Source: Ferdinandcohnia sp047238305 (GTDB lineage Bacteria; Bacillota; Bacilli; Bacillales; Bacillaceae_L). From it: a stretch of 64,000 nt of DNA. The DNA is taken from positions 1,984,001 through 2,048,000 of the forward strand of contig NZ_JBDFMO010000001.1 of the NCBI RefSeq assembly GCF_047238305.1, read 5' to 3'. The notes under the pieces were generated by a model. That model was not told the DNA's origin, ran no database searches, and saw only the letters and a program-made list of their open reading frames with translations. Every line of letters begins with the position of its first letter. Positions within the stretch are counted from its first letter, which is position 1. The translations under genes and the position numbers were made by a program. This document shows positions 17,901 to 26,576 of the stretch, one piece after another.

Positions 17901-18533
17901 ATGATCGGCATAATAGATTACGGCATGGGGAATTTATACAGCGTTTCTAAGGCGCTTGAACGGATGAACCACGAATACTTTATTTCTAGTTCACCAGAAG
18001 AGCTCAGAAAAGCTGACGGCTTGATTTTACCAGGTGTGGGTTCCTTCAAAGATGCAATGGGAATTTTACATGAAAAAGAGTTAGTGAGCTTTATAAAAGA
18101 ATCCGTAGCAGAAGGGACACCCCTTCTGGGAATTTGTCTTGGTATGCAGCTATTGTTTGAAGAAAGCGAAGAAAATGAACTCACACAAGGGCTTGGCCTA
18201 TTAAATGGGAGAATTACCAAATTTCCTGGAGTAACAGCAAGTGGAGAAACCTACAAGGTGCCACATATGGGCTGGAATGATCTTAACCTGATAAATCCTT
18301 CACCACTCTTACAGAATATCGAGGGTGGACATGTCTATTTCGTACACTCCTATTATGCGATAACTGACAATGAAAATGTAATCGCAAGTAGTACCTATGA
18401 TGTAGAGGTTCCAGCTGTTGTCGGAAAAGGAAATGTGTTTGGAACCCAGTTTCATCCGGAAAAAAGTAGCGAGTTAGGTTTGAAAATTCTACAAAACTAC
18501 GCTGCAATCGTGGAAAAGAAGGTGTCAATATGA
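17901..18533 (+). CDS. hisH: Imidazole glycerol phosphate synthase, glutaminase subunit
   Basis: Class I glutamine amidotransferase subunit delivering ammonia to HisF. 210 aa. It shows the oxyanion strand PGVGSF, the nucleophile elbow LLGICLGMQLL (Cys), and the His-Glu pair in GTQFHPEKS. The stop overlaps the hisA start by 4 bases. Confidence 0.97.
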   Translation: MIGIIDYGMGNLYSVSKALERMNHEYFISSSPEELRKADGLILPGVGSFKDAMGILHEKELVSFIKESVAEGTPLLGICLGMQLLFEESEENELTQGLGLLNGRITKFPGVTASGETYKVPHMGWNDLNLINPSPLLQNIEGGHVYFVHSYYAITDNENVIASSTYDVEVPAVVGKGNVFGTQFHPEKSSELGLKILQNYAAIVEKKVSI

Positions 18534-19267
18534 GTACTTTTACCATTTATCCTGCAATCGACATGCGTGGTGGCAAATGCGTTCGTTTGCTTCAAGGGGA
18601 TTATAATAAGGAAACCGTATATGGTGATTCTCCATTTGATATGGCAAAAGCTTTTGCTGATGCAGGTGCTGAGTGGATCCATATGGTAGATTTAGATGGA
18701 GCAAAAGCGGGAAAGCGTGTAAATGACCAATATGTGCTTGAGGTTGCGAACAAGCTGGAAGCAAAGGTTCAAATCGGGGGTGGCATTCGAACGGAAGAGG
18801 ATGTTGCCTATTATATTGAAAATGGCGTTGACCGTGTGATTTTAGGAAGTGCTGCCATTTCTAATCCTGATTTCGTTAAGGATATGCTTAAGAAATACAA
18901 AGAAAAAATTGCAATCGGCATTGATGCAAAGGACGGTTATGTTGCAACAGAAGGATGGTTAAACACTTCTTCAGTTAAAGCGACTGATTTAGGTGTCGAG
19001 CTTGCGAATGCGGGGGCCGAAGTGTTTATTTTTACGGATATCGCAACCGACGGCATGCTCAGTGGTCCAAACATCGATGCGGTTGCAACACTTGCAGCTG
19101 CAACAGGTAAACAAGTCATTGCTTCAGGTGGGGTTAGTTCAATCAAAGACCTTAAAGCACTCAGCAAGTTAGTGGAGCAAGGTGTTGCTGGTGCTATTGT
19201 CGGAAAAGCAATTTATACCAACCAATTTACTGTCAAAGAGGCGTTGGAAGAGGTGAAGAGCAGATGA
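18530..19267 (+). CDS. hisA: ProFAR isomerase
   Basis: Isomerises ProFAR to PRFAR. 245-aa TIM barrel with IYPAIDMRGGKCVRLLQGDY (catalytic Asp8-equivalent in AIDMRGG), VQIGGGIRTEEDV, IFTDIATDGMLSGPN (second catalytic Asp) and IASGGVSS. 4-base overlaps with hisH and hisF show translational coupling. Confidence 0.97.
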   Translation: MSTFTIYPAIDMRGGKCVRLLQGDYNKETVYGDSPFDMAKAFADAGAEWIHMVDLDGAKAGKRVNDQYVLEVANKLEAKVQIGGGIRTEEDVAYYIENGVDRVILGSAAISNPDFVKDMLKKYKEKIAIGIDAKDGYVATEGWLNTSSVKATDLGVELANAGAEVFIFTDIATDGMLSGPNIDAVATLAAATGKQVIASGGVSSIKDLKALSKLVEQGVAGAIVGKAIYTNQFTVKEALEEVKSR

Positions 19268-20022
19268 TCACAAAACGTATCATTCCATGCTTAGATGTAA
19301 AGGATGGTCGGGTCGTAAAAGGAATTCAATTTGTTGGGCTTCGAGATGCAGGTGATCCTGTTGAACTCGCAAAATTTTACGATTCCGAAGGTGCAGATGA
19401 ATTGGTTTTTTTAGATATTTCAGCTTCTCATGAAGGCCGAAAAACGATGGTTGAGGTTGTTGAAAAAGTCGCTGCAGAGCTTGCGATTCCTTTTACAGTA
19501 GGAGGAGGAATCAATTCCTTAGAGGATATGAAAAAAATTCTTCGTGCTGGCGCTGACAAGGTTTCACTCAATACGGCAGCTGTCACAAATCCAGACCTCA
19601 TTAAAGAAGGAGCGAATTTCTTCGGCTCTCAATGTATCGTTGTTGCAATCGATGCGAAATATGATGAGGGACTTGGTAGCTGGCGTGTATATACACATGG
19701 TGGTCGTAACGCAACCGAATGGGAGGTTGTCGCTTGGGCACAGGAAGTAGTAAAACGGGGTGCTGGTGAGATCTTATTAACGAGCATGGACGACGATGGC
19801 AGTAAGGATGGCTTCAATCTAGAATTAACAAGACGAGTCAGTGAAGGAGTTTCCGTTCCAGTCATCGCTTCAGGTGGTGCTGGAAATGCTGAGCATTTTG
19901 TCCGTGCCTTTACTGAAGGTAAAGCGGACGCGGCATTAGCGGCAAGTATTTTTCACTATAAAGAAACATCTGTAAAAGAGGTTAAAAACGTTTTAAGAGA
20001 GAAAGGGGTCAATGTCCGATGA
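19264..20022 (+). CDS. hisF: Imidazole glycerol phosphate synthase, cyclase subunit
   Basis: Cyclase half of IGP synthase, partner of HisH. 252-aa TIM barrel with IIPCLDVKDGRVVKG (catalytic Asp), FTVGGGINSLEDM, LLTSMDDDGSKDGF (second catalytic Asp) and VIASGGAGN. It overlaps hisA and hisI by 4 bases. Confidence 0.98.
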   Translation: MITKRIIPCLDVKDGRVVKGIQFVGLRDAGDPVELAKFYDSEGADELVFLDISASHEGRKTMVEVVEKVAAELAIPFTVGGGINSLEDMKKILRAGADKVSLNTAAVTNPDLIKEGANFFGSQCIVVAIDAKYDEGLGSWRVYTHGGRNATEWEVVAWAQEVVKRGAGEILLTSMDDDGSKDGFNLELTRRVSEGVSVPVIASGGAGNAEHFVRAFTEGKADAALAASIFHYKETSVKEVKNVLREKGVNVR

Positions 20023-20639
20023 ATACAGCAGACATTAAATTCGATGAAAAGGGACTTGCTCCAGCCATTGTACAAGATGCTGTTAGCAAAGAGATTTTAA
20101 CACTTGCTTATATGAATGAAGAGTCACTTCGCAAATCTATTGAAACACGTGAAACATGGTTTTATAGCCGTTCACGTCAAGAGCTTTGGCATAAAGGAGA
20201 AACCTCCGGAAATACCCAAAAAATTGTCGATATAAAATACGATTGTGACAAGGATGCTATTCTACTTTTAGTTGAGCCTGCAGGACCTGCATGCCACACT
20301 GGTAACTATACATGCTTTAATGAATCTTTACTGGGAGAAGCAAACGAAGTGACTTCTGACCGCTTTGCCATCCTCAATGAACTTGAAAAAGTAATTGCAG
20401 AGCGCGAAGCAGAAATGCCAGAGGGAGCGTATACAACATACCTATTTGAAAAAGGTGTCGATAAGATCCTGAAAAAAGTAGGAGAGGAAGCTTCCGAGGT
20501 GATTATTGCAGCCAAGAATCGCAGCCATGAAGAATTAAAATGGGAAGCTGCAGACCTGATTTATCACTTACTTGTCTTACTTCGTGAACAAAAGCTTCCA
20601 CTTGATGACGTATTGTCTGTTTTACAAAAAAGAAGATAA
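20019..20639 (+). CDS. hisI: Bifunctional PR-AMP cyclohydrolase / PR-ATP pyrophosphatase
   Basis: HisIE fusion for steps 2 and 3 of the pathway. 206 aa. The N-terminal HisI domain (residues about 1-110) has WFYSRSRQELWHKGETSGN and the metal-binding PACHTGNYTCF. The C-terminal HisE domain has KILKKVGEEASEVIIAAKN and EAADLIYHLLVLL. Last gene of the operon, closed by a terminator. Confidence 0.97.
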   Translation: MNTADIKFDEKGLAPAIVQDAVSKEILTLAYMNEESLRKSIETRETWFYSRSRQELWHKGETSGNTQKIVDIKYDCDKDAILLLVEPAGPACHTGNYTCFNESLLGEANEVTSDRFAILNELEKVIAEREAEMPEGAYTTYLFEKGVDKILKKVGEEASEVIIAAKNRSHEELKWEAADLIYHLLVLLREQKLPLDDVLSVLQKRR

Positions 20640-20646
20640 TGATTTC

Positions 20647-20679
20647 AAAGGGTACTTATCCACAATAAGTATCCTTTTT
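20647..20679 (+). terminator. Terminator of the his operon
   Basis: GGGTACTTAT / ATAAGTATCC stem with a 5-base loop (CCACA) and T5. A TTATCCACA word at 20656-20664 is part of this hairpin. Confidence 0.8.
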
Positions 20680-20695
20680 CATCCCTTTATTTTAC

Positions 20696-20850
20696 TAGAA
20701 TGAAAATAGTTTATCCCCTATATCCACAATATCCACAATCCAAACCGAATTTCAGTGTATAACTTACCTGAATTCAGTAAAAACTTCAGATTATTCACAT
20801 AAAACAAAAAGTTGTCCACATTATTCACATTGTCCACAAAATACCATAAC
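20696..20850. other. Cluster of DnaA-box-like words upstream of yvcD
   Basis: No gene. Repeated TATCCACA / TTATTCACA / TTGTCCACA words: TTATTCACA at 20791-20799 and again at 20821-20829, each followed by a TGTCCACA. Two ATCCACA words lie near 20720. An extended -10 (TGTTATACT, 20901-20909) for yvcD follows. Confidence 0.4.
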
Positions 20851-20954
20851 AATGTTTTTCGTTTTTAACCAAGCCCCCCTATGTTTCAATCACTTATATA
20901 TGTTATACTACCTTGGGAAATAATTTTATTCGGATTTATTTATGGAGGACCCCG

Positions 20955-22445
20955 ATGGAAAAACAAAACGTAAAAGTTAGACAACATGCATCAAAGATTA
21001 TTCCGTTTATCCAGACGGGAGAATATTATTTTAAAAAAGGATTAAAGGCGTATCGCCAGCATGATATATATAAATCGATTAAGCATTTTAAACGAGCGAT
21101 TGAGCTTGAGCCGAATGAGCCGATGTTTTTATGCCAACTATCGGTTGCGCTGACTGAAATCGGTGACTATGTCCTATCAAATCAATATCTTACTAAAATC
21201 ATAGATGAGCCAAAATTCGATATGCCTGAGTGCTATTATTTCATGGCTAACAATTATGCACATTTAGGCTTGTTCCAAGAGGCCGCAAAACATGCAGAAT
21301 GGTATTTAGAGCGGGAACCTGATGGTGATTTTGTTGAAGATGCCGAGGATTTGCTTGACTTATTACGTCTTGAAGAAGGCGACGACGAGATTTCCGCAAA
21401 CCATCAGGATGAACTCATTGTGAAACAGGAACATGCACGTGAATTCCTTGAAACAGGGAGATTGGACGAAGCGGTGACCCTTTTAAAGGAAATTATTCGT
21501 GAGTATCCTGAATTTTGGTCTGCTTATAATAATTTGGCACTTGCTTATTTTTATTCAGGTGATGTGGAAAATGCATCTGAGATCTTAGATGAGGTCTTGA
21601 GTAAGAATCCTGGAAATCTACATGCGCTATGTAATTCTCTTGTTTTTTTATATTATCAACGTAAAAATCAACAGGTAAAAGAGTTAACGAGACGATTATC
21701 ATTCATTCAGCCGATTTTGTTTGAACATCGTTATAAACTAGGTGCAACCTTTGGGTTAATCGGAAGACATGACCTTGCTTATAAATGGTTACGTAATTTA
21801 CAGCGTAGCGGTTTTGAAGGAGATGAAACCTTTTATTATTGGCTTTCCTATTCTGCTTATTTTACAGAGCATTTTGATGTTGCCAAAAATGCGTGGAAGC
21901 GAGTGCTCGAAGAAAATTCAAGTAAAAAGGGTTCAGCACCTTGGGAATCTGACTCCACAAAGCCAATAAGTGATGTGCTCGACCGTTGGTTGACCGGTGA
22001 TTTTATTGAAGAACGCTTATATGGTTTATTTTTAGCAAGCAAGACAAATTCATCTTTGGCACGTAAGGATTTAAAGCATATTCAATTTCACGCGACACTT
22101 GAACAGGAATTTGCAAATTATGTTTTAGCTAAAATGAAAAAGTCGGAAAAAATACCGTCATATATCATTGATGGATATAATATTGCAGACACATTATTTA
22201 CAAAAAATAAACATGATGATTCTGCAAATGAAGAACTGTATTTAACATGGTTAATGATCTACGATGAGGCAGTTAAGCGTCAGTTCAATGTATCAAACTG
22301 GCAGGCTTGGGCTGCTGCAACAGAATACATTTGGCGTAATCACGTGTCACGGACCATTACCCAAAAACAAGTTGCGGAAAAGTATAAAATTTCGAAGGCG
22401 ACTGTCATGAAGTATGTAAAATTTGTTAAAGAACTCCTACATTGA
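20955..22445 (+). CDS. yvcD: TPR-repeat protein YvcD
   Basis: 496 aa from ATG 20955 (GGAGG at 20944-20948). Tetratricopeptide-like repeats are visible from residue about 30 (YYFKKGLKAYRQHDIYKSIKHFKRAIELEPNEPMF, then AREFLETGRLDEAVTLLKEIIREYPEFWSAYNNLALAYFYSGDVENASEIL). The C-terminus resembles a helix-turn-helix (TQKQVAEKYKISKATVMKYVKFV), so it could contact nucleic acid. Function is unknown; the gene conventionally precedes trxB in Bacillus. Confidence 0.8.
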   Translation: MEKQNVKVRQHASKIIPFIQTGEYYFKKGLKAYRQHDIYKSIKHFKRAIELEPNEPMFLCQLSVALTEIGDYVLSNQYLTKIIDEPKFDMPECYYFMANNYAHLGLFQEAAKHAEWYLEREPDGDFVEDAEDLLDLLRLEEGDDEISANHQDELIVKQEHAREFLETGRLDEAVTLLKEIIREYPEFWSAYNNLALAYFYSGDVENASEILDEVLSKNPGNLHALCNSLVFLYYQRKNQQVKELTRRLSFIQPILFEHRYKLGATFGLIGRHDLAYKWLRNLQRSGFEGDETFYYWLSYSAYFTEHFDVAKNAWKRVLEENSSKKGSAPWESDSTKPISDVLDRWLTGDFIEERLYGLFLASKTNSSLARKDLKHIQFHATLEQEFANYVLAKMKKSEKIPSYIIDGYNIADTLFTKNKHDDSANEELYLTWLMIYDEAVKRQFNVSNWQAWAAATEYIWRNHVSRTITQKQVAEKYKISKATVMKYVKFVKELLH

Positions 22446-22545
22446 GCATATTAATAGCGGATTTTGTCAGGATTTTATAGGATAGGGGTAGGAGATACTA
22501 AACGATATATCAAATTTTACTCATGAAGTTAGGAGAGACGTAAAA

Positions 22546-23490
22546 ATGACGGAAGAAAAAATTTATGATGTCATTATTATCGGTGCCGGACCTGCAGGCA
22601 TGACGGCTGCCGTCTATACTTCTCGTGCAAATCTATCAACATTAATGCTTGAGCGCGGGATTCCTGGTGGTCAAATGGCAAATACAGAGGAAGTTGAGAA
22701 CTACCCAGGTTTTGACCATATTTTAGGACCTGAGTTATCAACAAAAATGTTTGAGCACGCGAAAAAATTCGGTGCAGAATATGCGTATGGGGATATTAAA
22801 GAAGTCATCGATGGTGAAGAATATAAAACAGTAGTTGCAGGTAGTAAAGAATATAAAACTCGCGCTGTGATCATCTCAACTGGTGCGGAATATAAGAAAA
22901 TTGGTGTACCGGGTGAGAAAGAACTTGGTGGCCGTGGCGTTTCTTATTGTGCAGTATGTGATGGTGCATTCTTTAAAAACAGAGAGCTTGTTGTAGTAGG
23001 AGGCGGAGATTCGGCAGTAGAAGAAGGCGTGTACTTAACTCGTTTCGCTTCTAAGGTAACAATCATTCACCGCCGTGATGAGCTACGTGCTCAAAAGATC
23101 CTTCAACAACGTGCATTTGATAACCCGAAAGTGGAGTTTATCTGGAATCATACAGTTAAAGAAATTCACGAAAAAGATGGCAAGGTTGGTAGCTTAACGC
23201 TTGTTAATACACAAACCGGTGAGGAATCTGAATTTGGTGCAGATGGCGTATTCGTATACGTTGGAATGCTACCACTTTCAAAACCATTTGAAAGCCTAGG
23301 CATCACAAACGAAAATGGCTATATTGAAACAAACGAAAACATGGAAACAAAAGTGCCGGGCATTTTCGCAGCAGGTGACATCCGTGAGAAACAACTTCGT
23401 CAAATCGTAACCGCAACAGGTGACGGAAGCATCGCTGCCCAAGCAGCACAGCATTATGTCGAAGAATTAATGGAAAAAATAAAAGCATAA
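22546..23490 (+). CDS. trxB: Thioredoxin reductase
   Basis: NADPH-dependent reductase of thioredoxin. 314 aa. FAD-binding GAGPAGMTAAVYTSRA, redox-active CAVC within GVSYCAVCDGAFFK, NADPH-binding VVVGGGDSAVEEG, and C-terminal FAD motif GIFAAGDIREKQLRQIVTATGDG. ATG at 22546 with AGGAGAG. Its terminator marks the edge of the accessory island. Confidence 0.98.
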   Translation: MTEEKIYDVIIIGAGPAGMTAAVYTSRANLSTLMLERGIPGGQMANTEEVENYPGFDHILGPELSTKMFEHAKKFGAEYAYGDIKEVIDGEEYKTVVAGSKEYKTRAVIISTGAEYKKIGVPGEKELGGRGVSYCAVCDGAFFKNRELVVVGGGDSAVEEGVYLTRFASKVTIIHRRDELRAQKILQQRAFDNPKVEFIWNHTVKEIHEKDGKVGSLTLVNTQTGEESEFGADGVFVYVGMLPLSKPFESLGITNENGYIETNENMETKVPGIFAAGDIREKQLRQIVTATGDGSIAAQAAQHYVEELMEKIKA

Positions 23491-23494
23491 ACTT

Positions 23495-23528
23495 AAGCGC
23501 CTATTAGATAACTGATAGGCGTTTTTTT
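23495..23528 (+). terminator. Terminator of trxB
   Basis: AGCGCCTAT / ATAGGCG stem followed by T7. Confidence 0.85.
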
Positions 23529-23598
23529 ATTTTTCCCCTTTTTAAATTATAAGTATTTTTTATAGATTTAAATAGAATATTAATATTTTATTTATTTC

Positions 23599-23612
23599 TG
23601 AAAACGTTTTAC
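23599..23612 (+). promoter_or_regulatory. Palindrome resembling a cre site
   Basis: TGAAAACGTTTTAC matches 12 of 14 positions of the CcpA consensus TGWAARCGYTWNCW; the two misses are at the 3' end. It is centred on a perfect AAAACGTTTT palindrome, 35 bases before the dehydrogenase start. It could equally be the operator of the LysR-type regulator next door. Confidence 0.35.
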
Positions 23613-23646
23613 AATGATGTTGAATATTGGAACGGAGGGGAAAGCC

Positions 23647-25149
23647 ATGACAAAAAAATATAAATATGATGTTGTAGTCGTAGGTGCTGGGAATGCTGCA
23701 TTATGTGCCGCAATTTCTGCCAGAGAACAAGGAGCAAACGTATTAGTACTTGAAAAGGGTCCAAGAGAAAAACGTGGTGGTAATTCATATTTTACGGATG
23801 GTGCTATTCGATTTGCCTATAATGATTTAAATGACATTCGTGTATTAATGCCTGAATTAACGGATGAAGAGGCAGCAAAAATAAACATGCCTCAATATTC
23901 AACTGAAGATTATTTCGATGATCTAATGAAAGTTACAGGTGGAAAAAGCGATCCTGAATTAGCAAATCAACTTGTCTCTAATTCGTATATAACCATTGAA
24001 TGGATGAAACAACAGGGTGTTGAATTTGAATTAAACTATGCAAACCAGTCTTTTAAAAAAGATGATATTATCCAATTTTGGGGAGGTTTACCTGTAAAAA
24101 CAAAAGGAATTGGAATGGGGCTAGTTAAAAGGCTTTTTAAACGCGCAGAAGATCTTGGAATTGATATATGGTATGAATCCCCTGCTATCCAGTTAGTAAC
24201 GAGTGAAAATAGGATTTCGGCTATTGTTGTAAAACAACAAGATAAAGAGGTAATCGTAAACACAAATAGTGTCGTATTAGCGTGTGGTAGTTTTGAAGCA
24301 AATAAGAAAATGCGTGGAGAAAATCTTGGTGAACAATGGGAAGCGGCGAGAGTAAGGGGAACAGAATTTAATACGGGTGCTGGTATAAAAATGGCATTAG
24401 AAGTAGGTGCCCAAAAACATGGTCAATGGACGGGATGTCACTCAATAGGTACCGATTATAATGTTCCAGCTGTAGGAGATTTTAATAAACCTGGCGATAT
24501 TTTTAAAAAGCACTCATACCCATTAGGAATAATGGTTAATAAAAGTGGTGAAAGATTTGTAGATGAAGGAGCAGATTTTCGAAATTATACGTATGCCAAA
24601 TACGGCGCAGAGGTGTTGAAACAACCTGATCATGTAGCTTTCCAAATATTCGATGGTCAAGTTAGGAGTAAGTTGAGGGAAGAATATAACCTACCTGAAG
24701 CTACAGGTTTTGTCTCAAAAACGTTGGAAGAGTTAGCAGAACTACTCCCAGTAAACAAGGAGCAATTCCTAGACACGGTATCACAATACAATCTTGCGGT
24801 ACATGAAGGGGAGTATAATCCGTCAATAAAGGATGGAAAAAGAACCGAAGGAATTAATCCTCCCAAATCAAACTGGGCATTACGACTTGAAGAATCCCCA
24901 TTTTATGCTTTTCCTGTTACGTGTGGGATAACCTTTTGCTTCGGTGGGGTACATGCAAATAAAAATGGGGAAGTCTTAAATGAAAGTAACGAACCGATTA
25001 AGGGGCTATATGCTGCGGGTGAAATGATAGGTGGTATTTTCTATGATAATTATCCTGGTGGTTCTGGATTAATGTCAGGTGCTGTTTTTGGGAAAATCTC
25101 TGGAGAAAATGCAGCGCAATACTCGTTAACCGAAACAGTTATGAAATAA
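23647..25149 (+). CDS. FAD-dependent dehydrogenase of the TcuA / fumarate-reductase flavoprotein type
   Basis: 500 aa from ATG 23647 (GGAGGGGAAAG upstream). N-terminal Rossmann motif VVVVGAGNAALCAAISAREQGANVLVLEK; C-terminal YPGGSGLMSGAVFGKISGENAA. The overall pattern is FAD_binding_2 (PF00890), and GGNSYFTDGAIRFAY resembles tricarballylate dehydrogenase TcuA. No TcuB or TcuC partner is present, so the electron acceptor and substrate are unknown. It is monocistronic and convergent with a LysR-type gene across a shared terminator. It has no sigma-54 promoter, so it is probably outside the polyamine regulon. Confidence 0.75.
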   Translation: MTKKYKYDVVVVGAGNAALCAAISAREQGANVLVLEKGPREKRGGNSYFTDGAIRFAYNDLNDIRVLMPELTDEEAAKINMPQYSTEDYFDDLMKVTGGKSDPELANQLVSNSYITIEWMKQQGVEFELNYANQSFKKDDIIQFWGGLPVKTKGIGMGLVKRLFKRAEDLGIDIWYESPAIQLVTSENRISAIVVKQQDKEVIVNTNSVVLACGSFEANKKMRGENLGEQWEAARVRGTEFNTGAGIKMALEVGAQKHGQWTGCHSIGTDYNVPAVGDFNKPGDIFKKHSYPLGIMVNKSGERFVDEGADFRNYTYAKYGAEVLKQPDHVAFQIFDGQVRSKLREEYNLPEATGFVSKTLEELAELLPVNKEQFLDTVSQYNLAVHEGEYNPSIKDGKRTEGINPPKSNWALRLEESPFYAFPVTCGITFCFGGVHANKNGEVLNESNEPIKGLYAAGEMIGGIFYDNYPGGSGLMSGAVFGKISGENAAQYSLTETVMK

Positions 25150-25152
25150 AAT

Positions 25153-25198
25153 AAAAAACCTTTGAGTAAATAAAGAAGGATTCCTCAAAGGGTTTTTT
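25153..25198. terminator. Bidirectional terminator between the dehydrogenase and lysR-type genes
   Basis: AAAAAACCTTTGAG / CTCAAAGGGTTTTTT serves both convergent genes. Confidence 0.85.
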
Positions 25199-25201
25199 CT
25201 A

Positions 25202-26065
25202 TTAACCATAATTCTTATTTTTTATAAATGAGATAAACTTTTTGATCATTGGATATTCCAAATCTTCTAATCTATATAGAAGCCATGTATCTCTTACTAT
25301 TACCTCCTCATCCTCATCCGTTAAAACGATTTTATGTAATTCAGGATATTCGGTTAAACCAATACTTGGAACAATCGCATAGCCAAGTCCTTTTGTAACC
25401 ATTTTTATACATGTTTCTATGTTATCTATGTCCATTGCAACTGTACAAGGCTTCACATAGTTTTGTTGCCACCATCGTTCAATTGTTTGCTGGAGGTCAT
25501 TTTCGGTTTTAAAATTAATTCTCGGTAACTCGTGTAACTTTTCAATATTAATTTGTTCCCTCGATATGATACATAACGATTCTCTTTTTAATAGAATCTT
25601 ACCTTCCTTCCAATAATTATCTCCTCTAACGATCGCGAGATTTATCGTATCCTTTTCCAGCATTTTTAAAATTGATTGACTTAAATCGGTAGTCACATGA
25701 AATTGTACATTTGCATTTTCATCTAAAAAATCTTTCAAAATATCGGGTAGCATATATCTAGCGAAATTTCTTGAAACTCCTATTCGTATCATTCCACCAT
25801 CTGTATCATTCATATTTAACAAATGATCTTTTACCTTTTGAAAGTTATATAACATATTATTGGCATATTGGATGAGGAACTCGCCCTCTTTCGTAAATTT
25901 AATGCCCTTTTTTGTCCTGAACATTATTTTTACACCTAATTCTTGCTCAATACTTTTAATTCTATAAGTCAATGCAGGTTGTGAAATATAAACCTTCTCA
26001 GCAGCACGTGTAATGTTTTTTTCCTCGTAAAGAATTTTTAATATAGTCCAATCCTTACTGTCCAA
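25202..26065 (-). CDS. LysR-family transcriptional regulator
   Basis: 287 aa. N-terminal winged HTH (ILKILYEEKNITRAAEKVYISQPALTYRIKSIEQELGVKIMFRTKKGIKFTKEG) and a C-terminal periplasmic-binding-like effector domain. TTG start at 26065 with GAGGAGG 8 bases upstream. It is transcribed towards the TcuA-like dehydrogenase and is its only plausible regulator here; the ligand is unknown. It also lies upstream of the sigma-54 amidohydrolase promoter but diverges from it. Confidence 0.9.
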   Translation of the reverse strand: MDSKDWTILKILYEEKNITRAAEKVYISQPALTYRIKSIEQELGVKIMFRTKKGIKFTKEGEFLIQYANNMLYNFQKVKDHLLNMNDTDGGMIRIGVSRNFARYMLPDILKDFLDENANVQFHVTTDLSQSILKMLEKDTINLAIVRGDNYWKEGKILLKRESLCIISREQINIEKLHELPRINFKTENDLQQTIERWWQQNYVKPCTVAMDIDNIETCIKMVTKGLGYAIVPSIGLTEYPELHKIVLTDEDEEVIVRDTWLLYRLEDLEYPMIKKFISFIKNKNYG

Positions 26066-26456
26066 ATTTAATGCCTCCTCTTAAAAGCTGTGCTTTAAAG
26101 GATTTGTTTATATTGAATAATCGGGTGTTACTTATAATCATGATATCAGAAGAATTTAAATTTTCACTATAAATGCTATGTAAAAATGGTAAATAGATAT
26201 TATTTTTTAATTAGCTAGAGCTTACTATAAAAAATTTTTATAACTACACCCAAAATTCATGAATTGGAAGAATAGATAACCCCTGGTTCAGTTCGGTTGG
26301 GAATATCCAAGGTTTATTTACGTTTTATGCACTGCAACTATTAAAAGTACGGGAGAAAGAGTCTCGCACTTTTTTTGCTTTATGAAAAACCATTACCGTT
26401 AAAACAAAAAATATCATCCACCGTATAGTCCTAAAGACAAGCTCATTTCTTAAATT
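26066..26456. other. Intergenic region between the lysR-type gene and the first sigma-54 promoter
   Basis: No gene seen. It holds a perfect 12-base palindrome AATTCATGAATT (26254-26265), a lone TTATGCA word (26325-26331) like half of the sigma-54 operator, and an orphan terminator-like hairpin (26344-26377). Confidence 0.4.
26344..26377 (+). terminator. Orphan terminator-like hairpin
   Basis: AAAAGTACGGGAGA / TCTCGCACTTTTTTT, an imperfect stem with T7. There is no plus-strand gene upstream for more than 1 kb, so it would end a short unannotated transcript or insulate the downstream promoter. Confidence 0.5.
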
Positions 26457-26474
26457 TTGGCACGGTATTTGCAT
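26457..26474 (+). promoter_or_regulatory. Sigma-54 promoter P1 (amidohydrolase-potD1)
   Basis: TTGGCACGGTATTTGCAT: GG-N10-GC spacing exact, near-perfect -24/-12 consensus. It lies about 100 bases before the TTG start of the amidohydrolase. I see no complete operator copy nearby. Confidence 0.9.
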
Positions 26475-26576
26475 ATTTAATTGACGATGAATTTAGTCTT
26501 TTAAAGGGGGAGAGTGCTAAAAACGTAGAAACATGATTACGTGTCACTTGCTATTTTTTTGAGGGGGGATTGCGGC

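Noticed and set aside
23647..26065. Dehydrogenase and LysR-type gene as part of the sigma-54 regulon
   Set aside because: No GG-N10-GC promoter or operator on either strand upstream of these two genes.
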